DNA from: Selenomonas timonae
GTDB taxonomy: Bacteria; Bacillota; Negativicutes; Selenomonadales; Selenomonadaceae
Direction of reading: 5' to 3'
Assembly: GCF_014250475.1 (NCBI RefSeq)
Contig: NZ_CP060204.1
Coordinates: 1,811,001 to 1,875,000 of the forward strand
DNA length: 64,000 bases
Numbering within the stretch: the first letter of the stretch is position 1; the number at the start of each line of letters is the position of its first letter. The notes beneath the pieces are model-generated. The model saw nothing but the letters and a program-made list of their open reading frames with translations, had not been told where the DNA came from and searched no databases. The translations under genes were made by a program, and so were the position numbers. Positions 54,223 through 61,963 of the stretch are shown one piece after another.

Positions 54223-57200
54223 AACCCACGGACAGAATATCCTCGTGGCGGCAGCAGCAGGCTCCGGAAAGACGCGCGTCCTCGTGGAGCGCATCATCTC
54301 GCAGGTACGCAGCGGTACGCTCTCACTAGACCGCGTCCTCGTCCTCACCTTTACCAAGGCGGCGGCATCAGAGATGCGGGAGCGCATCGAGGCGGCGCTC
54401 AACGAGGAGATTGCCGCACTGGCTGTGGGCGGCGGCTTCGCATCCGACCTTCATCAGCGCATCGGCGCTCTCGAACGCCAGCGCGTCCTGCTCACAGGAG
54501 CAGACATTTCGACCTTTCACTCCTTCTGCCAGCGTCTGATTCAGTCGCATATTGACGCGACCGACATCTCGCCGAACTTCCGCATTGCAGGCGAGCAGGA
54601 GATCACCCTTCTGAAAAACAAGGTCGTGGAAGATCTGCTCGAACAGGAGTATCAACGTGCCGAGAACGGCGATGTGGACGGATTTCTTGCCTTTTCTGAC
54701 GCCTATGGTGGGGTCAGGGGCGATGACGAGCAGCTGCAAGGAGACATTCTCTCCCTCCATGCCTTTTCTCTCAGTCAGCCCTCACCCGAGACATGGCTGC
54801 GGGCACAGGGGCAGGAGAGCGCGGATACCCCATATTGGGCGCGCAGCGGCTTTTCCATGCTTGCGGATGAACTGAAGCAAGCTCTCTCGCAGCTGTGCGC
54901 AGACTATGCCGAGGCAGCAGCGCTCCTCGTTGCAGGGGATGCGAACCTGCGCGCGGCAGCTGCAAAATGTCTCGACGCACTTGAGGGCAATCGGGAGATT
55001 TACGAAGCGCTCCGTTCTTCACTCGCTCACTTCCTGCACGCAGAGGATGAAGCTGCGTGGGAAATATTCCTGACCGAAGCAGCCACAGCAAAGAAACAGC
55101 GAAAAAACATTCCGCGAAAGGCAGTCGAGAACTACGATGCCGCAGTCGGCGCGCGTCTGAAAAAGCTGACAGAGAAAATCCACGCCGCGTGGGACGGCTG
55201 CATCGGACAGCTGCCCACAACAGCGGATGAGCTCTGTGAGACGGAAAACCGCGCAAACGCGTCAATCCGTCAATACGTACGACTGACAACAGCATTTCAC
55301 AAGGCGTTTCAAAAGGAAAAACTGCAGCGCGGCATCCTTGACTTCAGCGACCTCGAACACACAGCGCTTGCCCTCCTCTGCGCGCAGCCCGCGCTCCTGC
55401 AGGAGAAGCCGACCACCCCCATGCCAACGGAGATTGCAGAGGAGCTGCGCAGACATTACGACGCAATTATGGTGGACGAGTATCAGGATACGAACGGCTT
55501 GCAGGAGGGCATCCTGAGTCAGATTGCACGAGACGCGAATCGTTTCATCGTCGGCGATGTGAAGCAGAGCATCTACCGATTTCGCCTTGCCGATCCCGCC
55601 CTCTTTCAGGCGACCTATCGGAAGTATCGCACGAATGGGGTGGACGGGACGCTCGTCACCATGTCCGAGAACTTCCGCAGCCGTGCCGAGGTGCTTGAAC
55701 CCATCAACGAGATATTCTCCCAAATCATGAGCGAGGAGTCCGTTGAGATCGCCTATGACGACACTGCACGGCTGAATCCAGGGCGGCAGTTCGATGATCT
55801 ACCGCAGGGAAGATCACTCGTGGATCCGCTTGAGATCGACCTTCTCCGTGCCGATTACTCCACCTCTGAGGATGAGGAGGCAGAGGAGGAGCGCAAGGCA
55901 TTCGAGGTTGAGGCGCACTTCATCGCACGCCGCATCGACGAACTCAAATCGGAGGGCTATGTCCTCCAGAACGGGGAGCCACTCCGCAACAGGGACATCG
56001 TGATTCTTCTGCGCGGGGCGAAGGAGCGCGCAGGGCTTTTGCTCAACGCACTGCGCGCACGGAACATTCCCGCCTATGCGGATGATACGGCGGGCTACTT
56101 CGAGGCGAGCGAGATCCGCATGATCCTCTCCCTCCTCGCAGTCCTCGACAATGCGCGTCAGGACACCCCGCTCGCCGCTGTGCTCACCTCACCGATGATT
56201 GGGCTCACGATGGCGAAGATGGCGGAGCTGCGCGTACGCACGCCGAGCGGCAGCATTTACGATATGCTCACGGGCGCGGCGGGGGACGAGGCGGCTGAGA
56301 ACGCATTGGAGCGCATTCGCCGCTGGCGCCGTCATGCGCTGACGCACAGCGTTCCCGAACTGCTCTGGGCACTTTATCGTGAGACGGGATACTATGACTA
56401 TGTCGGCACGCTCCCCGGGGGCACGCTGCGTCAGGCGAACCTGCGCATGCTCATCGACCGTGCCGCCGACTTCGAACGGACGAACGAGCGCGGCCTCTTC
56501 CGCTTCCTGCGTTACATCGACGCACTGAAACGCCGCAGCACGGATCTCTCCGTTGCCCGAACGCTCGGCGAGAGTGAGGATGTCGTGCGCATCATGACGA
56601 TCCACAGGAGCAAAGGGCTGGAGTTCCCCGTTGTCTTCCTCGCCAATATTGCGGGCACATTCAACACACAGGACACGAGGGGCGACCTCCTCTATCACGC
56701 ACATATGGGAATCGGACTGCGCGTCTCTGAGAATACAACAGCAGGACGACAGAAATACGATACCATGGCAAGAAGGAAGGTCAAGAACATCATTCAGCGT
56801 GAGTCCATTGCGGAGGAAATGCGCATCCTCTACGTTGCTATGACGCGCGCACAGGAAAAGCTGATTCTGACGGGAACGCTCAGCATCACGCGCACAGGCA
56901 GGGATGCACTGGAACAGCTGCGTGCGTTCTGTCTGAAATACGCACAGACGCAGGAGGCGCAGTTTCCTGCATCTGCCATTCTCTCAGCGAAGTCCTATCT
57001 CGACTGGATTACGCTCGCGCTCATGCGCCACCCCGACGGCGCGCTGCTGTTCGAGGGTGAGAAGGAAATCGCACATCGTCAGCCGACGCACCCGCAGGCA
57101 CGCTTCCATGTGAGGATTCTGGATGAGAGCGTCCGTGCCGCTCAGACAGAGGCGCAGGAGGCGACAGATGACATCCTCTCCGCAGTCCGTGTGGATAAGC

Positions 57201-57943
57201 CTCTTCCGGACGGCGGCACAGCCGACCGCGTTGCAGCGGTGCTGGACTGGACATACGACCTGCGCGGCACGGCGCATATCCATGCCAAGACCAGTGTGAC
57301 CGAGCTAAAGCGGCAGCAGGCGGTGGAGGAAGAGGTGATCGCACCATTCCTGCCCGCCGTCGGCAATGCTGAAAGTATGCAGCCGGAATGGGAAATGCCG
57401 CGCTTCCTACGCGCGTCGGAACGGGAGCATCTGACCCCGATGGAGCGCGGTACGGCAATGCACACAGCCATGCAGCAGCTCGATCTCGATCATGTGGAGA
57501 ATATCGCTGCCATTGCGGCGCAGGCCGACGAACTCCTGAAAAAGGGGATTCTCACGGAAGCAGAACGCAAAAGCATCGATGTCGGCAAAATCTGGAAATT
57601 TGCCTCCTCGCCGCTGGGGCGTCGTATGCGCACGGCAAAGGCGATCTACCGCGAGCTGCCGTTTGGACGGCTGCTCCCTGCGCGGCGCTACTATGAGGAG
57701 GCAACAGATACATCCGATCGGATCTTCCTGCAAGGCATCATCGACGTACTCTTTGAGGACGAGCACGGCGACTACATCCTACTCGACTACAAGACGGATC
57801 GCAGGATTTCCGCTGTCGCTGCGCGCAAGCGCTACCAGTTCCAGATCGACCTCTACTGCGACGCCGTGGAGACCATCCTGCACAAGGCGGTCAAGGAACG
57901 CTATCTCTTCCTGCTCGATACGGGCATAGAGGTAAAAATGTAG
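54179..57943 (+). CDS. addA: ATP-dependent helicase/nuclease subunit A
   Basis: Motor and nuclease subunit of AddAB, 1254 residues. UvrD-type helicase motifs appear in order: AAAAGSGKTRVLVERI (about 23-38), VLTFTKAAASEMRERI, MVDEYQDTNGLQE, VGDVKQSIYRFRLADP, MTIHRSKGLEFPVVFL and LYVAMTRAQEKLIL. The C-terminal nuclease has ILLDYKTDR. GGGGAGG lies about ten bases before the chosen ATG; ATG 54188 is also possible. Last intact gene of the repair cluster. Confidence 0.96.
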   Translation: MAQMTFTADQKKAIETHGQNILVAAAAGSGKTRVLVERIISQVRSGTLSLDRVLVLTFTKAAASEMRERIEAALNEEIAALAVGGGFASDLHQRIGALERQRVLLTGADISTFHSFCQRLIQSHIDATDISPNFRIAGEQEITLLKNKVVEDLLEQEYQRAENGDVDGFLAFSDAYGGVRGDDEQLQGDILSLHAFSLSQPSPETWLRAQGQESADTPYWARSGFSMLADELKQALSQLCADYAEAAALLVAGDANLRAAAAKCLDALEGNREIYEALRSSLAHFLHAEDEAAWEIFLTEAATAKKQRKNIPRKAVENYDAAVGARLKKLTEKIHAAWDGCIGQLPTTADELCETENRANASIRQYVRLTTAFHKAFQKEKLQRGILDFSDLEHTALALLCAQPALLQEKPTTPMPTEIAEELRRHYDAIMVDEYQDTNGLQEGILSQIARDANRFIVGDVKQSIYRFRLADPALFQATYRKYRTNGVDGTLVTMSENFRSRAEVLEPINEIFSQIMSEESVEIAYDDTARLNPGRQFDDLPQGRSLVDPLEIDLLRADYSTSEDEEAEEERKAFEVEAHFIARRIDELKSEGYVLQNGEPLRNRDIVILLRGAKERAGLLLNALRARNIPAYADDTAGYFEASEIRMILSLLAVLDNARQDTPLAAVLTSPMIGLTMAKMAELRVRTPSGSIYDMLTGAAGDEAAENALERIRRWRRHALTHSVPELLWALYRETGYYDYVGTLPGGTLRQANLRMLIDRAADFERTNERGLFRFLRYIDALKRRSTDLSVARTLGESEDVVRIMTIHRSKGLEFPVVFLANIAGTFNTQDTRGDLLYHAHMGIGLRVSENTTAGRQKYDTMARRKVKNIIQRESIAEEMRILYVAMTRAQEKLILTGTLSITRTGRDALEQLRAFCLKYAQTQEAQFPASAILSAKSYLDWITLALMRHPDGALLFEGEKEIAHRQPTHPQARFHVRILDESVRAAQTEAQEATDDILSAVRVDKPLPDGGTADRVAAVLDWTYDLRGTAHIHAKTSVTELKRQQAVEEEVIAPFLPAVGNAESMQPEWEMPRFLRASEREHLTPMERGTAMHTAMQQLDLDHVENIAAIAAQADELLKKGILTEAERKSIDVGKIWKFASSPLGRRMRTAKAIYRELPFGRLLPARRYYEEATDTSDRIFLQGIIDVLFEDEHGDYILLDYKTDRRISAVAARKRYQFQIDLYCDAVETILHKAVKERYLFLLDTGIEVKM

Positions 57944-57960
57944 GATACGGAGGTTTTTTC

Positions 57961-58516
57961 TTGAACTATCGGAATCTGTATGATGAAATCATTGCCGGAC
58001 TACCCGACGATGTTCGGATTGATGACTATGCTGTCGGACGACCATGGACGTATATGCGTGCAGGGGGACTAGGGGGTATTTGCATGACGATTCCAGCGTA
58101 CACGCGCCCGCGTCTGCGAAAGGAGAGCTTTCTCGGCTGCTCCCTGCGCGAAGCGGGGGAGTATGTGAGATCCTTGCAGGGACAGTAGGCGTCCATCGTC
58201 GCCGCAGCGATCAATGTATAGGAATCGCTGATAAAATGAAGTCCGTCAGATTGGCACAGATTTTTCTGTCCGATTGAGGCAGCAAACCGGACGCATAGCC
58301 AGAGCTATGTGGAGGATTTGTCGACACAGAGAGGGCAAAAAAGATACGCCAAGATGGCGGTGCTGAATTTATCAGTGCGTCCTTAACTATGGTGTAGACG
58401 GTCTCTCTGGCTTTACCGTGACCGATGTGGCACTCGCCGCCGATCTCGTGCATTTCGGCTACGAGACGGATATTGCAAACTGCGGCAAGATGGCGGATGT
58501 TCTTCCTCAATCTGAT
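57961..58516 (+). pseudogene. Broken DUF4213/DUF364 putative heavy-metal chelation gene
   Basis: The first 75 codons, from a TTG with GGAGG upstream, read as an intact DUF4213 start (YDEIIAGLPDDVRIDDYAVG, then FLGCSLREAGEYVRS). A TAG follows at 58186, yet the same frame continues with ASIVAAAINV, which matches the family's conserved alanine-rich segment, before a second TAG at 58219. The C-terminal DUF364 tail is recognisable at 58382-58498 (LNYGVDGLSGFTVTDVALA, then the GKMADV end). About 100 internal codons are missing and a short insert lies between the pieces. Full-length relatives have about 250 residues. Nonfunctional by sequence. Confidence 0.75.
58220..58383. mobile_element. MITE-like insert with imperfect terminal inverted repeats
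   Basis: A 164-base non-coding segment inside the pseudogene. Its ends, AGGAATCGCTGATAAA (58220-58235) and the reverse complement of TTTATCAGTGCGTCCT (58368-58383), match at 13 of 16 positions, with CTGATAAA perfect. An internal hairpin ACAGA/TCTGT lies near 58256-58269. It encodes no transposase. The MITE reading is an inference; the short flanking TA duplication is uncertain. Confidence 0.45.
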
Positions 58517-58626
58517 TGAATATTTCTGATTGCTTCTATATTCAAAGATAGATGCACGGATGCAGGAATCATTCAGTCTGCGGCGAATTAGTCCAATACA
58601 AAACATATTGAAAGGAAGCGAGTGAA

Positions 58627-58974
58627 ATGACGGATTGTATCTTTTGCAGGATTGCACAGGGAGAGATTCCTTCGACAAAGGTCTATGAGGACGATTTGGT
58701 GCTAGCGTTCCGCGACCTCGATCCGCAGGCGCCGGAGCACGTTCTCGTCATTCCGAAGAAGCATATCGCAAGCGTGCTGGATTTCGCAGAAGAGGATCGG
58801 GAACTGGCTGCGCATATTCTGACCGTAGTTGTGCCAAAGATTGCACGAGAGCTCGGTGTCGATGTAGGCGGCTTCCGCCTTGTGACGAACACCGGTGCAG
58901 ATGGCGGACAGACGGTCGGACACCTGCATTTCCATCTTCTCGGCGGACGCTCCCTCGCATGGCCGCCGGGCTGA
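58627..58974 (+). CDS. HIT-family (HINT-like) nucleotide hydrolase
   Basis: A 115-residue histidine-triad protein that hydrolyses purine phosphoramidates. The triad is in GHLHFHLLGG; the opening CIFCRIAQGEIPS supplies the zinc-type CxxC, and HVLVIPKKHI is conserved. AAGGAAG precedes the ATG. Between the pseudogene and this gene lies an 8-bp inverted repeat TTGAATAT/ATATTCAA (58517-58546) of unknown meaning. Confidence 0.95.
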   Translation: MTDCIFCRIAQGEIPSTKVYEDDLVLAFRDLDPQAPEHVLVIPKKHIASVLDFAEEDRELAAHILTVVVPKIARELGVDVGGFRLVTNTGADGGQTVGHLHFHLLGGRSLAWPPG

Positions 58975-59123
58975 CGGAGTGCACAACAGAGCGCATTAGG
59001 GCAGCATTATTTCACGTTATATTGTGGTAAATACTACCTTTTTTGTTTAAGTTCCATCGCGGGCAGACGATATTATTGATATAAGATAGAATAGTGTGTC
59101 AATAATGATTGGAGGTGTCAGCG

Positions 59124-59402
59124 ATGGTAGAACGTATTGAGCGCGTCATGCGCATAAAGCGTCTGCGGTTCAACAACGACGAGCTGTTTGAGCGTAGGAA
59201 AGGCTTTGAAGAGAAGGAACAAGGCGAGACATTCGCATCCATCTTTCAAGATGAGATCGAGAAGAAGAAACAGCGTCAGTCAGAAAATTCTTCTTCGAAT
59301 CGAGCCTATCAGCTTGAGGTCGGTCGTCCGACGCAGTCCCTCTTTTATCAGGGGAAAGCTGATATCTCGGATGTGAAGGGGAAGCTCCCTCATGCCGGAT
59401 GA
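59124..59402 (+). CDS. Small protein of unknown function
   Basis: 92 residues, highly charged, with no signal or membrane segment (MVERIERVMRIKRLRFNNDE, then a Glu/Lys-rich stretch and a polar tail). I do not recognise a family. GGAGGTG seven bases before the ATG supports translation. Its last 11 bases overlap the start of tadA, so it is probably cotranscribed with it. The upstream gap 58975-59123 holds a weak GGTA/TACC hairpin followed by six Ts near 59026-59044. Confidence 0.7.
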   Translation: MVERIERVMRIKRLRFNNDELFERRKGFEEKEQGETFASIFQDEIEKKKQRQSENSSSNRAYQLEVGRPTQSLFYQGKADISDVKGKLPHAG

Positions 59403-59865
59403 TTCCTACGGAATGCGCCTTGCACTGGCAGAGGCGGAGCGCGCCTATGCGCTCGGTGAGGTTCCGATCGGCGCCGTTATCTTGAATGACGCTGGGGAAC
59501 TGATTGCCAGTGGATACAATCTTCGCGAGACGGAACATGATGCAACGGCACATGCCGAACTGATTGCGATTCGGTGTGCCTGTCAGAAGCTCGGGCGTTG
59601 GCGGCTCACGGGGCTGACCCTGTACGTGACGATCGAGCCGTGTCCCATGTGTGCCGGTGCAATTGTCATGAGCCGCATTAGCCGCGTTGTGTACGGCAGT
59701 ACGGATGCGAAGGCGGGAGCGTGTGAATCGCTCTTTAACATCACGGGCTGCCCCGCGCTCAACCATCAGCCGGAAATACGCGCTGGCGTGCTCGCGGACG
59801 AGTGCTCAGAGATTATTAAGTGCTTCTTTCGAGAGCGCCGAAAAAATAAGGTTTCCGAAATATAG
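59392..59865 (+). CDS. tadA: tRNA-specific adenosine deaminase
   Basis: Deaminates the wobble adenosine of tRNA-Arg(ACG) to inosine. The zinc-dependent deaminase site is complete: H54 and E56 in ATAHAELIAI, C84 and C87 in EPCPMCAGA. Length 157 is standard. The final motif FFRERRKNK is typical of the family. Followed by a bidirectional terminator. Confidence 0.95.
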   Translation: MPDDSYGMRLALAEAERAYALGEVPIGAVILNDAGELIASGYNLRETEHDATAHAELIAIRCACQKLGRWRLTGLTLYVTIEPCPMCAGAIVMSRISRVVYGSTDAKAGACESLFNITGCPALNHQPEIRAGVLADECSEIIKCFFRERRKNKVSEI

Positions 59866-59898
59866 ACGATCATATCCGAGATGAATTTCTTGCAAAGC

Positions 59899-59936
59899 AA
59901 AAGGCATCCACAGCGTATTTGCCGTGGATGTCTTTT
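59899..59936. terminator. Bidirectional terminator between tadA and the metal-binding lipoprotein gene
   Basis: AAAAGGCATCCAC (59899-59911) pairs with GTGGATGTCTTTT (59924-59936) with one G-T, giving T runs on both strands between convergent genes. Confidence 0.85.
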
Positions 59937-59949
59937 CGTTTGCGTTAGG

Positions 59950-60855
59950 TTACTGCAGAGCTTCCTGCAATACCTTCATATTCTTTTTCATCGTATCAAT
60001 GTATGCGTCCTTTGCCGCAGACGTTGCCTCACCAGTGACAACAGGATCAAGCGTGTAGATCTTGGCGCCTGTCTCGCGTGCAATGGTCTCAGCGGCAGCG
60101 GGGGAGTACTGCGGCTCTGTAAAAAGCACCTTCGTCGGAAGTGCATTCACCTGCTCGATGGTCTCCTGCAGCTCTGTCGGTGTTGGCTCCGTACCCGGCT
60201 CACGCTCTACCACGCCAATGATGTTCAGATTGAACTCCTTTGCAAAGTAGGGGAAAGCTTCGTGGAAGGTGACAATATCCTTGTGGGGCACATTGTCGAG
60301 TGCTGCGTGCATCTCATTTTTGAGCGCCGTGAGTTTTTCGATATAGGCAGCGGCGTTCTTCTCGTATTTGTCGGCATGTGCGGGATCGGCTTCTTTCAGC
60401 TGATCGGCAATGTTGCGCACCTGAGCAATTTCGTCGGTCACGCTGAGCCAGACATGGGGGTTATCGCCCTCATCATCGTGAATGAGTTCAATGCCGCGTG
60501 ATGCATCGATGACCTTGAGCTTCTTCTGCTGCTCGGTCACCTTGTCCATGAAGTCCTCCATACCGGCGCCGTTGATGACAAAGGCATCCGCCTTTTCGAG
60601 CGTCTTCATGTCCTCTGTCATGAGCTGATAATCATGCAGACAGCCAGTCTGTGGCTTCGTCATATTGTATACCTCGACACCGTCCACGCCGTCCGTAATG
60701 TTGATGGTCGCAACATACATGGGATAGAATGATGTCACGATGCGGAACGGTTCCGCACTTTTCTTTTCTGCGCCTTTGTCTGCACCGCCGCAACCGACCA
60801 GTGCGACGGAGAGGACGAGAAGCAGCAGAGATAGAATTTTCGTTGTACTGTGCAT
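59950..60855 (-). CDS. znuA: Metal ABC transporter substrate-binding lipoprotein (ZnuA/AdcA-like)
   Basis: Cluster A-I metal-binding lipoprotein, probably for zinc or manganese. The lipobox ALVGC places the lipidated cysteine at C22. Candidate metal ligands are H74 in GCLHDYQL, H134 in NPHVWLS, H198 in TFHEAFPYF and D270 in TLDPVVTGE. Three histidines favour zinc, but manganese is possible. The usual His-rich loop is replaced by a short acidic HDDEGDNPH. No permease or ATPase gene is adjacent. AAGGAGA precedes the ATG by about ten bases. Confidence 0.9.
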   Translation of the reverse strand: MHSTTKILSLLLLVLSVALVGCGGADKGAEKKSAEPFRIVTSFYPMYVATINITDGVDGVEVYNMTKPQTGCLHDYQLMTEDMKTLEKADAFVINGAGMEDFMDKVTEQQKKLKVIDASRGIELIHDDEGDNPHVWLSVTDEIAQVRNIADQLKEADPAHADKYEKNAAAYIEKLTALKNEMHAALDNVPHKDIVTFHEAFPYFAKEFNLNIIGVVEREPGTEPTPTELQETIEQVNALPTKVLFTEPQYSPAAAETIARETGAKIYTLDPVVTGEATSAAKDAYIDTMKKNMKVLQEALQ

Positions 60856-60918
60856 GGGTAACAGATCTCCTTAATGTAGCTGAACGTTTTGTGAATTGGG
60901 TTAAGTCTCACGAGTAAA

Positions 60919-60950
60919 ATCATAGCTAAGGTGAGATGTATTGTCAATAC
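60919..60950 (-). promoter_or_regulatory. Promoter of the metal-binding lipoprotein gene with a 6-1-6 palindrome
   Basis: On the minus strand, TTGACA (60947-60942), 17 bases, TATGAT (60924-60919). The palindrome GTATTG-T-CAATAC (60938-60950) covers the -35, and a second dyad TCTCAC/GTGAGA (60906-60911, 60931-60936) spans the -10 and spacer. Spacing of the first resembles Fur-family operators. Confidence 0.75.
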
Positions 60951-61061
60951 GAAAAGAGTAAAATATAAAAATTTTTTATTGTTGCATACTATGTATAAAT
61001 AGATGTTCAAACGAACAGTTGATGATATCATCCTATGTTTTGTGAAAATTTCATTACGCGA

Positions 61062-61091
61062 TTGACACGGATTATCTCTATGGGGTATAAT
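61062..61091 (+). promoter_or_regulatory. Promoter of rpsU
   Basis: TTGACA (61062-61067), 18 bases, TATAAT (61086-61091). Between this and the divergent lipoprotein promoter the sequence 60951-61030 is very AT-rich but shows nothing else I can name. Confidence 0.88.
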
Positions 61092-61148
61092 GTCCTTGCA
61101 TCATTTATCGGTGCAAAATTACTCCGCGCGTGGAGGGAGGGGAAATGC

Positions 61149-61331
61149 ATGGCAAATGAAATCAAGGTCGGCAAGAACGAGTCGATCGATAGTGCTCTCC
61201 GCCGCTTTAAGCGTATGTCACAGAAGGCCGGCACTCTTGCCGAAGTTCGAAAGCGTGAACATTACGAGAAACCGAGCGTTCGCCGCAAGAAGAAATCTGA
61301 GGCAGCGCGTAAACGCAAATACAGGGGCTGA
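61149..61331 (+). CDS. rpsU: Small ribosomal subunit protein bS21
   Basis: A 60-residue, lysine/arginine-rich 30S protein: [20 protein letters not shown] and the basic tail [17 protein letters not shown] strong GGAGGGAGGGGA site lies five bases before the ATG; longer in-frame starts overlap the promoter and are rejected. Followed by a terminator; yqeY is next, the usual rpsU-yqeY order. Confidence 0.97.
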   Translation: MANEIKVGKNESIDSALRRFKRMSQKAGTLAEVRKREHYEKPSVRRKKKSEAARKRKYRG

Positions 61332-61336
61332 TTGCA

Positions 61337-61373
61337 AAAAGGCATCCGTGGACGCTGTTCCGCGGATGTTTTT
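61337..61373 (+). terminator. Terminator of rpsU
   Basis: CATCCGTGG (61343-61351) pairs with CCGCGGATG (61360-61368), preceded by AAAAAGG and followed by five Ts. Readthrough into yqeY is likely, since yqeY has no promoter of its own that I can see. Confidence 0.75.
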
Positions 61374-61407
61374 CTATTCTGCTTCGACTGAGGAAAGGAT
61401 GAAGAAG

Positions 61408-61851
61408 ATGTCATTGATGGAAAAACTCACGGCGGATATGAAGGATGCTATGAAGCAGGGCGAGAAGGAGCGGCTCTCTGTCATTCGCCTTGTACGCGGT
61501 GCCGTTCGTCAGGCTGAGATTGACGGCAAGAAAACGCTGAACGATGATGAGATCATCGGTGTAATCACGAAGGAAGTGAAGATGCGCCGCGATTCCATCG
61601 AGGAGTTTGAGCGCGGCGGGCGCGCAGATCTCGTGGATAAGACCAAGGCGGAGATCGATATTCTGATGCCCTATCTGCCCGCACAGCTCAGTGCCGATGA
61701 GGTCAAGAAGATCGTTGAGGAAGCTGTCGCCGAGGTTGGTGCAGCGACGGCGAAGGACATGGGCAAGGTCATGGGCGTCCTTATGCCGCGTATCAAGGGG
61801 CGTGCCGACGGCAAGCTCGTAAACGAAATTGTCCGCTCTCTTTTGAAATAA
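61408..61851 (+). CDS. yqeY: GatB/YqeY domain protein
   Basis: A 147-residue all-helical protein with the YqeY fold shared with the C-terminal part of GatB. Conserved segments are MEKLTADMKDAMKQGEKERL, SVIRLVRGAVRQAEID and the closing LVNEIVRSLLK. ATG 61408 is preferred: the AAAGG site is nine bases upstream of it but abuts ATG 61399. Role presumed in tRNA or translation, not established. Confidence 0.93.
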   Translation: MSLMEKLTADMKDAMKQGEKERLSVIRLVRGAVRQAEIDGKKTLNDDEIIGVITKEVKMRRDSIEEFERGGRADLVDKTKAEIDILMPYLPAQLSADEVKKIVEEAVAEVGAATAKDMGKVMGVLMPRIKGRADGKLVNEIVRSLLK

Positions 61852-61867
61852 CTCACGCGCATAACAT

Positions 61868-61909
61868 AAAATCCCCGCACATTCCTTTTGACAAAGGTGC
61901 GGGGATTTT
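61868..61909 (+). terminator. Terminator of yqeY, enclosing the recA -35
   Basis: A perfect 13-bp stem AAAATCCCCGCAC/GTGCGGGGATTTT with a 16-base loop (61881-61896). The loop contains TTGACA (61888-61893). Confidence 0.9.
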
Positions 61910-61948
61910 CGTATAATTGGGAATGGAATAGAACATCAATAGAACATC
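61888..61948 (+). promoter_or_regulatory. Promoter and leader of recA with an 11-bp tandem repeat
   Basis: TTGACA (61888-61893), 18 bases, TATAAT (61912-61917). The -35 lies in the upstream terminator loop. The perfect direct repeat AATAGAACATC (61927-61937 and 61938-61948) sits just after the predicted transcription start and abuts the AAAGGAG ribosome binding site. No canonical GAAC-N4-GTTC SOS box is seen. Confidence 0.78.
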
Positions 61949-61963
61949 AAAGGAGTGCACGAT

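Noticed and set aside
58211-58678. A 155-codon minus-strand open frame across the pseudogene
   Set aside because: It crosses the MITE-like segment and the start of the HIT gene, has no ribosome binding site, and is explained by the plus-strand remnants.
61035-61148. N-terminally extended rpsU product
   Set aside because: The extension would start upstream of the -35 box of the promoter; bS21 begins at the ATG following the strong GGAGGGAGGGGA site.
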